64,000 bases of DNA from contig NC_066585.1 in assembly GCF_024323335.1 (NCBI RefSeq), positions 181,554,294 to 181,618,293 on the forward strand, written 5' to 3'. This DNA comes from Lathyrus oleraceus. Taxonomy: Eukaryota; Streptophyta; Magnoliopsida; Fabales; Fabaceae. Position 1 is the stretch's first letter. The number at the start of each line of letters is the position of its first letter. A model generated the notes under the pieces. That model ran no database searches and was not told where the DNA came from. It saw only the letters and a list, made by a program, of their open reading frames with translations. The position numbers were made by a program, and so were the translations under genes. Shown in pieces: positions 45,749-59,565 of this stretch.

Positions 45749-48700
45749 TGTAAGACCCCAATTTTGACCCTAAGATGCCTCATGTTATCTCAACATATGC
45801 ATTAGCATTGGGATCGTAACTTGGCATCCTCTTTACCCCTAATTCATTGGGTTTGCATTGGGAGAGATCACCAAGAACTTTTGATTGTATCATACTTTGT
45901 TTTCCTTTATTTTACTAACCAAAATACCAAAAATATGTCAATGTATAGTTTAACTCTTTTGTAGGTAGTGTGTATGCTGACTTATGCTTTATCAAACTTA
46001 TATCTAGGGTTTGAGACCCTAAATGCAAGGATCTAAATCAAAAAATGGTTTACATTGGCTCTAAGTATCATATATGGATCCCCATGATCTCCACATGTTA
46101 TTTTTATCAATAAATCATCAAGAGTTTGGAGTTGGTTTGCCATGGAAACCCTAATTCATTTGGGTATCTTGTGTGACTTCTTCAACAAGTTTCTTCAACA
46201 AGTGATCAAATATTTCAAGGGATAGCTCATATTACATCATCTTATGCATATATGATCCTCCATGAGTCCCAAAAGTCAAGATAATGTCAAGCTAGCAAGT
46301 TGGTTCATGGTGGTTGACCAGGGAAAGTCAACTGGTCAAAACTGGGGTTCCCTAGACCCTGTCTCCTACGATTTTGTGTCATATTAAATTGATTCCAAGA
46401 TAAAATTTACTCCAAATTACATTACAAACAACTTTAATGTTGAGGTCAAGAGCTAGTTTTTCTTGTAAAGTCATGTTTTATGGTGAAAGATTATAGGTCA
46501 TTTTGTCTGAACCCTAGTTTGGAGGCCAACTTCCCAAGGCCATAACTTGCTCCATTTTCATGATATGAAAGCCATTAAAATTGCATGATCAAATTCAAGA
46601 TGTATACTTCAACTTTTATGTTTGTAGGAAGTGCAAATTCAACTTACAAGTTCTTATGCCAAGAGGAAACATTATAGGTCATTTTGGACCAATACCATTG
46701 AACAAGTGATTTTCCTCAACTTTTAAAATTCATAACTCCTTCATGCCAAATCCAAATGAGGTCAAATTTGTGACCAAATTTAAGAGGTTTTAAATAGATA
46801 CAAGTTTTATGAAGGAAATTTTCTCAGTTGAAGTCCATAGAAAAAGTTATTCAAGGTGGAAGAAGTGAACATTTGAGTTGGGACTTAGAAAATTTTCAAA
46901 TATGTTTGATTTCCCAAACTTCCACCTCAAAATTCATCATGATCCAAGCTTCAAATACAAAAGTGTTCAATATTAAAGTTGTTCCCCTTGATCTTAATTT
47001 TCCAAAAAGTCCAAGACTATCTCGTTTGGATCAAAATTGAGGGACTTGCGCATGGCTTCATTATGGTAAGTATTTTGGCAACATTGGAATTCAAATGATC
47101 AAACTCTTTTGCATGCTTCCAAATGATGAATTCAGTACACTTTGCACACGAATTGGAATTGGATTGTATCATTCCTAAGGCCCAAATCATTGCTCATGCA
47201 CCCATTCAAAGAAGTTTCTAAATTTGGCTAAATTTCAAGTGGTGCAAATATCAAATGCATTGCCTATTTAAACAAGCTCAAGGCTTCAGAATCAGAAATG
47301 CCCAAGCTTTGCTAGACTGATTCAAACCCCCACTGCCATAGAATTTCTGAAGGTTTCTCTTGAAATCGAGCTTGAACTTCATCTTCTGTTTGGAAGTTCA
47401 AACTCCAGAAGTTCACTTCCCTTTTCATCTCAATTGGCTTTTGCAAGCAAGAGGCAGAGGAAGCAATCAAATCCAAATCAAGATCAAATGGAATTAGATC
47501 AACTTGAAGGTGATTTTTCATAAATTTCATCTCTTAGATACTCTCTTAATTCTTCATCATTCTTGTTGATTTTTTGTTGTCTGAAGTTCTATCAATGTGG
47601 GAAAGAATATTGAGTTGCTTTGAGGTCAAATCGAAGCAACTCAGTTCATGATCCTCAAAATTCAAATCCCTGTATCTTTTCATATACTTGGAATTGGACG
47701 AAATTGAGGCCAGATTTGAGCTCCTATGCATTTTTTCTCTAAATTCATGTCTTGCTTTTTTATTTTGGTGATGGTTGATGGTTGACCAGTCCGGTGAGGT
47801 CCACCGAAGAAGAAGACCGGAGCCATGGCTCCGATGATGTGTTGTCATGCATCTCATCCATAGGATCCATTTGAATTGTTTTAATCTTAGGCGTTGCTTT
47901 TGATTACCACGTGTGTGAGACAGTTGGCTGAAGCGCATGTAGAATGCGCGTTTCCATCCATCTAATCTGCCACATCAATTAATGAGGGAGATCAGATGAC
48001 TCCCCTTTTTTTGAATTTCTGATTATTTCATTTACTTGCTTATTTTTAATTAATTCATAGTAATTTCATTATTAATCCAAAAAATATGGGACTTTCACCA
48101 AATATTTTCAAATATTTTCCTCTTTCATTTTCTGAATTAAAATTATTTTTTGGATTAGTTTTGATATTTTTAATGATTTAATTCTTTTTGTGTGTATTTT
48201 TAATTGTTTAAAAATACTTCTGACTTTTTAAAAATTATGAAAAAATTTGTCCAAGGTCCTTTGACCATTTTTGACCTATGATAAATCTCTTGGCCATTTA
48301 TTTGGTGTTTTGAAGAGGTTTTAGGTTTTTGATCAAACATAATTTAGATGCATTTTAATTTGATTTTCAATTGTTTAATTGTGTAGAAATTATGTTGAGC
48401 CATTTTTATTGACTTGTGAAGTTTGACTATGTGTTTGGGTCTTGGTCAAGGTTGATTTGACTTTTGTTGAATTAAAATCATTGGATTTAGGGTATTGATG
48501 AAATATACATTTCATCTCCCAAAATAAATGAATGATTTTAATTTGATAAAATTCCTCCCATGACCAATTTGTGTTTGTCTCATTTCCCCTCCCTCTTCAT
48601 CTTCAATCCCATTCTATCCCATCCCCCTCATTGACCAATGAAGTCTCAATATTCTAAGGCTAATTGGTTCATCAATAACTTTATGTTAGATGAACCAATA

Positions 48701-50480
48701 TAAGTATGGATGAGATTAGATCCATCTTTTGATCATTTTCTTTTTGTGTGTGTGGTATGTTTTTGGAGTATGGCTCAATATACCATATCTCTAACATACA
48801 TTAACACTAAAGTTGTTATTTCCCGGCCTCAGATAGTTGTGACTTCTACATAAGTACAATTACAATTGCTTAACATGGCGCTAAATTTTGACCCAAAAGC
48901 ATAGCATTCTAGTAAGTGAGATTGTAAGTCTCCCCCCTTTCATTGTATTATATGGAAACTTGGCCTTTTTTCCTTCCTTTGGAAGATGTCTTGGTTCAAA
49001 GATCCATGTTTGTGAATAGAGGGTTAAGTGTTCTCCAAAGAATTTCTTAAACAATTAAAAAGCAAAACTTCACTAACCTCTAATCAACTAACAATTTGAC
49101 TAAGTTTTTAATTTCAAGCCATTTACCTTATGCACTTTAAATTCAAGTCATTTACCATTTCATTTGCCATTTTACATATCATTTAACTTGTTTATGTTTA
49201 TGTCATTTTCACTTTGCTCACTTGAGCCATATATTGTGATTGTATATATTTGCTTATGTACCTTGTTTGTATTTGTGTTTATGGTCTTAGGACCTTAAAA
49301 TACTTAATAAACAACAAAAAAAACCCTAAATATGTTTGTGTGGACTGTTGGATTTGATACGAGCTTTGGATTTAGAATTAGGCAACATTCCCTATGCAAA
49401 AGGACTTGGCCAATGCCAACATTTCTGAAATCAAGTCATTATGAATTGATCTTTCATCTGATGCAAGTATTGAGATCCACATGAGTTCATCTGCTACATG
49501 GTCTTGATGCAAGTGTTACTTTGAACCTGTGTCTGATGCCTTATTTTGAGTCATTCAAGGAGTATGTCATCTGATACATGGGAAGATTTAAGACTATGAA
49601 GTTGCTAGCTTGGATGTGGCTATCTTTATTTGATGCCTTGCTCTTTCATCTTGCTACTTGTTTATTGATATTGCTTGATTTAAATTCCAAAGGGAAAAGT
49701 GGGTTTCTATATGACATTTTTGTCTATTGGATTACATCCCATCGGTCAGATCTTTTCAACTCTCAACTTTTAAATTTTTTCTTAGGATTAGTCTCTTCAT
49801 CTCCTCCCATTTCTTAAATTTCAAATCTATCCCACTTTTTAAAATCTTCTTTTCTTGTGATTTCTGAACTTAGACTTTTATTGCAAAATAGAAACTTTGA
49901 CCTTATGACATTGCATTTTCAAACTCTTTTCGTAAATCAAACTTGTAAGTGAATCTAACCATATTGACTTAAAATTTCAAAAGATAAAAAGAACTAACAC
50001 TCATTCAAACCCTTTTAGGCCTTTTGTGCCTCTTTTAAATTTAAACTTTTGTTAAAATCAACTCACCCACATTGAAATTGATACCACGAAGTACGAGGTT
50101 TTGATCCCTTAGTTTTATGTTGGTACGTAGGCACAAGTCCAAAGGTCTTGTAAAAAAAATATAATTAATGAATTCTTTTCTCATCCCCATACTCTATTTA
50201 TATCAAATATCATTTTATACCAAAAACACATACACACATAAAAAAGGGCTCCCTAGGAGTACCTAGGACACCTTGGGTGCTAACACTTTCCCTCTGTGTA
50301 ACCAACCCCCTTACTTGTAATCTCAGGCATTTTATTAGTTTTGATTTGAAAACTTCTTATCTTTGGGTTTTGTTCGTACTTTTCCATTTTCCTTTGGAAA
50401 CAATAAAAGCGCGGTGGCGACTCTGGTTTTATTAATGTTAAGTTTATCCATGGCTTAATGATCATGAATTTACCGCTACA
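45749..50480 (+). repeat. Ogre-like LTR, left
   Basis: Starts inside the reverse transcriptase of the minus Ogre, where the two sequences share TGTA. It ends TTTACCGCTACA. The section around 47050-47280 differs from the right LTR. Its minus strand has a 130-codon open frame (47546-47938), also partly seen in copy 1 at 3877-4062; it is antisense and probably not a gene. Confidence 0.82.
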
Positions 50481-53428
50481 GCAGTCGAAAAATAATTCGT
50501 CTAAAAAAGAAAATAACAACTCACTAAGTTGAAAACCTAAAAGTGAAACTTAGGCAAAAAATGAGTGTCTCGGTGGATTGAAAACCCGAAAGAGAGATCT
50601 AGGCAAAAATTAGAGAAATGAAACAGAAAATTTATCCCGGTAGATTGAGTACCCCACCTTAGGGAAATCTAGGCAAAAATTATGTATTATGGCAAGTAAC
50701 TGCATTCGGTTGGTCCTAATCATGAAGGCAGTTTTAAGCAAGTCGTTTGAGTTTGATTCATCATTCTCAACTGAAGACGAAAGCACAGTGGATATCAAAA
50801 TTGGTAGGGAGAATAGTGATCATTGTATTCAATGTAGCCCTTTTCCATATAAATTACCATTTCCAACTTTTGTAAAGATCTATGGAGTCTTGTCATTTAC
50901 AGACTATCATTCTATTAAATAAAGTCGAGTTTTTTATCCAATTATTTCTACTCTTATTTACTTATGCTAAATAAAATTGAATTTTTATGATGATAATTTT
51001 GAAATAAATTAATGAATAAAATTTATTTTTCTTAAAAAATAATAAAAACAATCACTTTAAGAATAATCGATTTCAGCAAGGAATATCAACATCAGTATGA
51101 GAACAGGTAAGTCTTGAAGTGCGAAGCGTTATTGGTCTTCCCCAAGCAGTTTGGTTTGGTAACTTTTCACCAATGGTTCATCATTCATCCCTAACTTGTT
51201 GATAAGTTTCTCCCCGAGTAACTTTTCATCCCCAGTAAAGTTGAGCTGATGATCGGTTCCATTTGCAAGTTCATATTCCTCAGCTAAGGTGCTCATGTTT
51301 TATATCCTCCTATTTTGTAATTTATGATTGGACTCTGGAGAGCCGGAACCTTTATTTGGTTTCCATTTGCATTAAATTGTGGCATAACTTTGGCAGTTCA
51401 TCAGATCTGGTAATCTTTTCCTTGGAATTGGTTTATTTCGCAATTTCCTGAGGGAATTTAATGATTTTTGAGGAATGCAATCATCTTGGTCATAACATCC
51501 TCAACATTTTGCTTAGATCCCCATGCAGAGTTTTAACTCCCGGCAGAGTTCATCTTCTGATATTGAAGATCCCTTGTTCCCGACAGTTTTAGATTCGGAG
51601 CAGTGTTTCGTTTGGTCCCCTGTAGGGTTGTCTCTCATTTGATATGGTGTTGACCTAAAATTCCCTGCAACATTGACAATTTAGATCCTCAACATATGTT
51701 TTATCTTTCCCCAACAAGGATTGAGTTATTCAGAGCTTGATGACTTATGTTCATCCCCAACATTTTCTCCAGTTGGTGTTTCCATCTCGTTGAGATTAGC
51801 CGAGTGTTGCAATGATGGTTCAAATTTATGATATTTGTATCCTTTGTGTTGTTTTGTTAGCATAATCTCAACCATATACATGCATATACATGTATAAAAC
51901 ACATTATCAGATATTTCATTATGCATTTTATTGCATTTGATTCCTTTATTATGATCCCCTGTTACAATGATATTATTTACCTATGCAGATTTGGTGTGTC
52001 TGTCCTCCTTCAATTGTAGAGTGTCATCCCTCTTAAGCAGAAAGAGTTTAACCTTTCTCATTTCCCCACGGAGTTACTTCCTTGTGGATGATTATTACTT
52101 CAGTTTTCTCCCCTAGTTAATTATCTGGATGGAACCACTCCCCTTGAGTTATATCCTCATTGGGTTGAGTCTTCGTTTGACCGTTTCTTTCTAGTTACTA
52201 CCTAGATGGATATTTTAGTCCCCTGAGAGCCTATTACCCAGTAACTGGTAATATTCTTCTCGATATTTGAGTACTTTACTTTTTCCCAGTACCCGATAAA
52301 AGTAATCTACTTCCGTTGTTTTCCTCAACGGATTCGTTTTCACGTTTCCCCAAGCAGTATATCTTTAATATGTTCATCCTAACTGATGAAATATATTCTT
52401 CCTTTATGGTTTTCTACCCAGTAAAAAGGTAGTTGTAATCCCTACTTTTATTCCTCAGAGAGTTAATCCTTGATATGTTCATCTTAACCGATGATAGATT
52501 TTCTCCTCTTTGCGTTCTTCTGCCCAGTAACTGGTAGTTGTAAATCCTATTTTCCCCTCCGAGTCTATCCTTGATATGTTCATCCTAACCGGTGACAAAT
52601 ATTCTCTCTTTGGTATTCTATCAAGTAACTGATAGATATAATTCCTATTTTCTCCCCGACAATCTATCCTTGATATGTTCATCCTAACTGATGATGGATA
52701 TTCTTCCTCTGAGTCTATCCTTGATATGTTCACTTTAACCGGTGACATATATTCTCTCTTTGGTCTTCTGCCCAGTAACCGGTAGTTGTAAATCCTATTT
52801 GATCTTTTTTTTCAGCAGGCTATTCTTACCCAGTAACCGGTAACGAATACACCTCTTTTTTGTCAGCGAGTCATCCTTGATATGTTTACCCTAATCGGTA
52901 ATGGATGATTCTCTGTCAGAGTATATTATCTTCCTACCTAGTAACCAGTAATAGATAATATATTTCTGATACTCCTATATTGAAGATCATTCTTCCCCAG
53001 TTGAGTTTGATATAGGTATTTCAACTTTGTTATGATCTACCCGTTTCCCCTGTAGATTTTTCCCTGGTTCCCCAACCGAGTATTTCCATTGATTTACTTT
53101 CGTGGAAAATCCCTCGTGTCTCCATCAGTTTTAAGTCGTAGCCTTGCCTATGCATAGCTTTTATCCCCTAGATTCTATGTCTTCCCAGTGAGTTTTCCCT
53201 AGGGAATGAATTATGCTTCTATGGACTTTCAGTCTCTCCAGATTATTTTCCTTTGTGGCAATTTATTCCTCAAAAATATTGTTTTAACATTCATATCATA
53301 TGCATCATGAGGTCTCTTAGGGACCAAAATTTGTTTCTATATGTTTTTATTTAAGTCAATTCTACTGAGTTGATACGAAGATTTTAACCTTCACATCCTC
53401 AGTTAGAATGTCCTTAAATAGAGGCAGT
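50481..53428 (+). mobile_element. Ogre 3' internal region in the gag-pol-less element
   Basis: Starts GCAGTCGAAAAATAATTCG, matching the inverted end of the integrase frame of the minus Ogre (GCAGTCAAGAAATACTTCG near 42850). The AAACCCGAAAG modules follow, then the tandem repeat block at 52370-52960 and a purine tract ATAGAGGCAG before the right LTR. No gene. Confidence 0.75.
52370..52960. repeat. Ogre 3' UTR tandem repeats (plus orientation)
   Basis: Inverted version of the arrays at 6325 and 40545: TTGATATGTTCATCCTAAC and CCCAGTAACCGGTAG modules alternate. The minus strand is open over 52479-52748 with the same MNISRID repeats. Confidence 0.8.
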
Positions 53429-56400
53429 TGTAAGACCCCAATTTTAACCCTAAGACCCATCGTGCCATCTCATCATATGCATTAGCTATGAGATTACACC
53501 TTGGCATCCTCCTTACCCCTAACCCGTTGGGTTTGCATTGGGAGAGGTCACCAAGCACATTTGATTGTATCATACTTTGTTTTTCATTATTTACTAACCA
53601 AAATACCAAAAATATGTCTATGTATAACTTTGTTTCTTTTGTAGGTAATGTATGCATCCACCTATGCCTCATCAAGCTCACATCTAGGGTTTGAGACCCT
53701 CAATGCAAGGATACTAATAAATATATGGTTCACATTGACTCTAGACATCATATATGGATCTCCATGGTCTTCACATATAATTTTGATCAAGAATTCATCA
53801 AGAGTTTAAAGCTTGTTTGCCTTGGAAACCCTAATTCATCTAGGTATCTTGTGTGACTTCCTCAATACGTTTCCTCATAATTTTATCAGATATTTCAATT
53901 TATACTTCATATTAAATCATATTATACATATATGATCCTCCATGAGTCAAATATATCAAGAGAATTTCAAGTTTGCGAGTTGGTTCATGGTGGTTGACCA
54001 GAGAAAGTCAACTGGTCAAAACTAGGGTTCCTTAGACCCTATCTCCTACAATTTTTTTCATATGAAAATTATTCCAAGAGAAACGTTACTCCTTATGACA
54101 TTCCAAACAACTTTCATGTTGAAGTCAAGATCTAGGTTTGCTTGGAATGTCATTTTTTATGGTGAAAGATTATAGGTCATTTTGTCTGAACCCTGGTTAG
54201 GAGGTCAACTTCCAAGGACCACAACTTGCTCATTTTTTATGATATGAAAGCCATTAAAGTTTCATGATCAAATTTAATATTTCCTATACAACTTTTATTC
54301 TTGTAATAAATTCAAATTCAAGTTGCAAGTGTATGTGCCAAGAAGAAACATTATAGGTCATTTTGGGCCTTTACCATTGAACAAGTGATTTTCCTCAATT
54401 TCTAAAATGCATAACTCCTTCATGACAAATCCAAATGAGGTCAAATTTGGGACCAAATTGAATAAGTTTGAAATAGATACAACTTTTATGAAGGAACTTG
54501 TTCCATTTGAAACCCATAACAAAAGTTATTCAAGGTGGAAGAAGTGAACATTTGACTTAGTACTTGGAAAATTTTCAAATATGTTTGATTTTCCAAACTT
54601 CCACCTCAAAATTCATCATGACCCAAGCTTCAAATGGAAATTTTTTAAGCATGAAAGTTGTTTCCCTTGATCTCACCTTTCCAAAAAGTTCAAGATCATC
54701 TCATTTGGCCAAGGATTTGAGGACTTGCGCATGGTTTCTCTTCAAGGGTTCATTTGGATGAAATTCATGATCATTTTCTAATTACCATTGCATGATCACA
54801 TGGCACACTTTCAGCATTGCACATGAGGAACTTTGGACCTGATTGTATCATTTCTTGGGCCTATCACACGCCCATGCAAGCATGCAAGGTGAATTTCTAT
54901 TTTTGGCCAATTTTGGAAATGTGTAGAAAGTAATTGCCTTGCCTATAAATAAGACCCTCATTGCTCAGAATTAAGGAGACCTTGCCCAAGCTTTGAACCT
55001 GCAATCCAAACCCTCACCATTAGAGAACAATCTTAAAGGTTTTCATTTGAAAATCGAGTTTCAAATCTCCTTCTGTTTTGAGATTGAAACTCCAAGAATC
55101 CAAGCCTTTCCTTGATCCAATTCAACTTCTACAAGCTTCTAAAGTCAAGTCAAGGCCAATCAGAAGCAGGATCATGCAAGTTTCAAGCTCCCTCGAAGGT
55201 GATTTTCTAGAATTTTCATCTCTTTGATTCTCTCTCAATTTTTCACCATTCTTTGTGATTTTTGGTTGGTTGAAGTCCTACCAATGTAGGAAACAAGATT
55301 GAGTTGCTTTAAGGTCAAACCGAAGCAACTCAGTTCATGATCCTCAAAATTCAAATCCTTATATCTTTATATATACTTGGAATAGAAGAAAATCGAGGCC
55401 AGATTCGCGATCCTGAGCATTTTCTCTTTGAAATAGTATCCTTGTTTTTCATTTTCCATTGAGGATGAAGTTGGACCAGTCTGGTGGAGGTCACCGGAGA
55501 AGATGACTGTAGCCCTAGCTTCGGTGGTGTTGTCACACTTCCTGGCCATCTGATAACGTTTGAATGTTATAATTTGGACCCTTGGTTTGCATTACCACGC
55601 GTACATCACGTCGACTGATGACCACCATGGAAAACGCGTGTGTGGCCATCAAATCTGCCACCTCAATTAATGAGGGAGATCTGATGGCCCTTGTTTTTTA
55701 ATTTTTATTTTAATTTCTGATTTTATGCTTAATCCTTTTATTTTGTTTAACTCATATTAATTTCATTTTTAATCCAAAAAATATGGGACTTTCATAAAAA
55801 AATCTTTAAATATTTTTCTCTTCCATATTATGAATTAAAATTATTTTTTGGATTAATTTTGATATTTTTCATGAATTAAATATTTTTGTGTATATTTTTA
55901 ATTGTTTAAAAATACTTCTGACTTTTCAAAAATCATGAATTTTTTTGTCTAAGGTCCTTTAGCCTTGTTTGACCTAGGATAAATCTCTTGGCCGTTTATT
56001 TGTAGTTTTGAAGAGATTTTAGGTTTTGACCAAATTAAAATGTATTTAAATTCATTTTTAAATTGATTTTTAATTGATTAAATGTGTAAAAACTATGTTG
56101 AGCCATTTTTATGGTCTTGTGATGTTTGACTTTCTGTTTGTGCCTTGGTCAAGGTTGATTTGACTTTTGTTGGATCAAAACCATTGGATTTAGGGGATTG
56201 ATGAAATGCACATTTCATCTCCCAAAATGAATGAGTGGTTTTTATTTGATGAAAATACTCCCTTGTTCAATTTGTGTTTCTATCTTCCCCTCCCTCTTCA
56301 TCTTCATCCCTATTCTTTCCCATTCCCTCATTTGACCAATGAAATCTCTATTTTCTTAAGGCTAATTGGTTCATCAATGACCTTCTGTCAGATGAACCAA

Positions 56401-58247
56401 TACAAGTATGATTGAGATAGGTCCATCCCCTCTTGATCTTTTCTTTTAGTGTGTGGTATGTTTTAGGAGTTTGGTTCTTCATACCAAATCTATAACATGC
56501 ATTAACACCTAAATTTTTATTTCCCGACCTCAGATAGTTGTGACTTCTACATAAGTCTAATTACGATTGCTTAACATAGAGCTAAATTTGACCCTAATGG
56601 CATAGCATTCTAGTAAGTGAGATTGTAAGTCTCCCATTATGGTATTGTATGGAGACTTTACCTTTTTTCCTTTCATGAGAGTTAGTGGCATACTTGTTGA
56701 ATCATCCAAGTTGAAGCCCTTCTCATGGAAGATGTCTTAGTTTAAGGATTCATACTTGTGAAAGAATGTTTGAGTGTTTTCCAAAGAATGACTTAATCAA
56801 TTAAAAACACCACTAACACTTGACTAACCATTGACTAACATTTAACTAATTCTTGTTAATATTGCTTTACTTTCAAGTTATTTACTTTATGCAATTTAAA
56901 TTTCAGTCATTTATCATTCATTGCCGTTTACATTCCATTTAACTTGTTTATGTTTATGTCGTTTTCACTTTGCTCATTTTAGCCATATCTTGTGATTGTA
57001 TATCTTGTTTGTGCATTTTGGTTTTGTTTATGGTCTTAGGACCTTAAAATACCTAATAACAACAAAAACCCTAAAAAACATTTGGTGGACTATTGATCTT
57101 GATTTGAACTTTTGGACTTAGGATTAGGCAACATTCCCTAAGCAAAAGGACTTGGTAAATGCCAACATTTTGAGACCAAGATATTGTAAATTGAGCCTTC
57201 ATCTGATGCAAGCCTTGGATCTTGCTTGAATTCATTCGCAACTTTGTCTTTGTACTAATATTTATTTTGACCTTGTGTCTAATGCTTTACTTTAAGTTGA
57301 TCAAGGAATATTTTATCTGATACATGAGAAGACAAAGAAGACTGCTAGCTATGGGAGTTACTTGCTTGGATATGGATATATTTATTTGATGCCTTGATCT
57401 TCATAATGTCTGGTTATTGTGAATTTCTACTTGATTATTGCTTGATTAAAAGTCCAAAGGGAAAGTGGGTTTTCTATATGACATTCTTGCCTGTTGGATT
57501 GCATCCCATTAGTCAGATCTTTTCAACTCTCAACTTTTAATATTATGCTTAGGATAGCCTCTTCATCTCCTCACACTTCTTAAATTTCAAAATATCTCCC
57601 TCTTTTTAAAAACTTTCTTTGCTTCTGATTTTAAACTTAGACCTTACTTTAATGGTTAGAAACTTTGGCCTTATGCCAATGAATTTTCAAGCTCTTTCTT
57701 AAATCAAATTTGAAAAGAAACTTAATCATATTGACTTAAAATTTCAAAATACAAAAAGAACTAACAACCCCATTCAAATTTTGTCCCCTTTGTTCCCTTC
57801 TCATTTAAACTCTTGTTAAAAGAAATTCACCAACTTTGAAATTTTTACCATGAACTACGAGGTTTTAATCCCTCATTTTTATGTTGGTATGTAGGCACAA
57901 GTCCGAAGGTCTTGTCAAACACAAAAATATAATCAATGAATTCTTTTCTCATCCCTACACTCTATTTTTCTGAAACATCATTTATACCAAAAACACATGT
58001 ACACATAAAAAAGGGCTCCCTAGGAGTACCTAGGACACTTTGGGTGCTAACACCTTCCCTCTGTGTAACCAACCCCCTTACCTATAATCTCTGGCATTTT
58101 ATTAGTTTTGATTTGAAAACATCTTATCTTTGGGCTTTGTTCGTGCTTTTTCCTTTTCCTTTGGAAACAATAAAAGCGCGGTGGCGACTATGGTTTTATT
58201 GACGTTAAGCTTATACATGGGTTGATGGTCATGAATTTACCTCTACA
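53429..58247 (+). repeat. Ogre-like LTR, right
   Basis: Preceded by the polypurine tract, so it is a 3' LTR. It ends TTTACCTCTACA at 58247, and CACTA transposase sequence follows at once. Confidence 0.82.
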
Positions 58248-59565
58248 AGAACGATCACAAATTAGTTGGCTTAAAATCTCATGATTGTCTTATCTTGATG
58301 CAACAAATTCTATCAGTGGCTATCCATGACATTTTATCAAGGAATGCAAGGGTAACTATAACTATATTATGCTTATTCTTCAATGTTATATGTAGTAAAG
58401 TCATTGATCCTAAAAATTTAGACGAGTTGGAACATGAGGCTGTAATTATCTTGTGTCAATTAGAGATGTTTTCCCTCCATCATTCTTTGACATTATGGTT
58501 CACTTAGTTGTTCATTTAGTAAGGTATATTAGAATGTGTGGTCCAGTTTATTTACGATGGATGTATCCCTTAGAGCATTACATGAAGATCTTCAAAGGGT
58601 ATACAAAGAATCATCACCATTCAAAAACTTTGATTGTTGAACGATACATCATAGAAGAAGCTATTGAGTTTTGTACAATGTATTTGTTAGAAGCTAACTC
58701 TATAGGAATTTCTGAGTCTCGTCACGAGGGAAGATATGATGGTATAGGTACTCAAGGTTTAAATGTTAAAAAATTTAGTCTAGATGTAGTTCTTAAAGCA
58801 CATTTTGTATATATTGAATAACCTGACTGAAGTTCAACCTTACTTGACAGCTTACAGAAGTCTTGTTAAGGAAAAATACCCTCGGATGAATGAAAAAAAT
58901 GGTTGTTGACAAAGCATAAAAAAACTTTCATAACTTGGTTTAATGAAAGTGTCTTTAAAGAGAGTACTTGTGCATCAAAGATAATTAAATGATTGTCATG
59001 TATGCCTAAGTTTAATGTAATTACTTGGAGTGCATATGACATTACTAGATATTAGTTCTATACAAAATCAAAGGATGATCGTAGTATCATGCAAAATAGT
59101 GGGGTTATGGTTGAAGTTGAATCCATGTACTTCTCTAGTGCCAAAGATAACAATGATGTACCAACATCTAGAGCGTACTTTAGGTTCATTGAGGAGATTA
59201 TGAAGATTGATTATGTTTCTTTTAAAGTGACTTTATTTAAGTCAAAGTGTATTGACAGTAACACTGATGTAGAAACTGATGAATTAGTTTTCACATGGGT
59301 TGATCCACGAAAGGCAACTTATAAAAACGAACCATTCATCATGGCAACCCAAGCAAAACAAGTTATTTATGTCACTGATCCTTCTAACACTATATGTTCA
59401 ATTGTGCTTCAAGGAAAATATCTTCCTGATGAAAATCAAGATTTTGACTATGAGACCCCTTGTTTCTCAACACATGTACACCAATCATCTAAAGAAAATG
59501 ATTCAGATGATGTGCATGTTATTCGTCGTGATCAAAAGAGGGAATATGGGAAAACTAGTAAGTAA
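58248..59565 (+). pseudogene. CACTA (En/Spm) transposase TNP2-like C-terminal part
   Basis: From 58250 the frame reads NDHKLVGLKSHDCLILMQQI, LCLFFNVICSKVIDPKNLDE, AVIILCQLEMF. After a frameshift near 58470 it continues FPPSFFDIMVHLVVHLVRYI, MCGPVYLRWMYPLEHYMKIF, ERYIIEEAIEFCTMYL: the DUF4218 region of CACTA TNP2 transposases. 58830-59090 is degenerate. 59089-59565 encodes a DUF4216-like part (NSGVMVEVESMYFSSAKD, PFIMATQAKQVIYVTDPSN, IVLQGKYLPDENQDFDYETP). The catalytic N-terminal half is missing, cut at the Ogre LTR. Confidence 0.85.

Larger units (their letters stand above)
45749..58247 (+). mobile_element. Ogre-derived element with two LTRs and no gag-pol
   Basis: A plus-strand unit of 12.5 kb. 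LTRs are 45749-50480 (4732 bp) and 53429-58247 (4819 bp), both TGTAAGACCCC...CTACA. The interior is only 2948 bp and matches the 3' non-coding part of the minus Ogre (42830 to 40080, inverted), joined directly to the 5' LTR end. No primer site, gag or pol. The flanks do not match (ATCTC left, AGAAC right), and the minus-strand RT cut at 45748 does not resume at 58248. The two LTRs are about 13-15% different by eye, with one section unrelated. It could be an ordinary old element or a recombinant of two. Confidence 0.75.

Noticed and set aside
47546..47938. 130-codon minus-strand frame in an Ogre LTR, partly conserved at 3877-4062
   Set aside because: It is antisense within an LTR, and the copy near 55350 shifts frame. 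Sequence homology between LTRs explains the resemblance.
58248..59565. Read first as a possible host gene of unknown function
   Set aside because: The DUF4218 and DUF4216 patterns are those of CACTA TNP2-type transposases, and the frame is broken.
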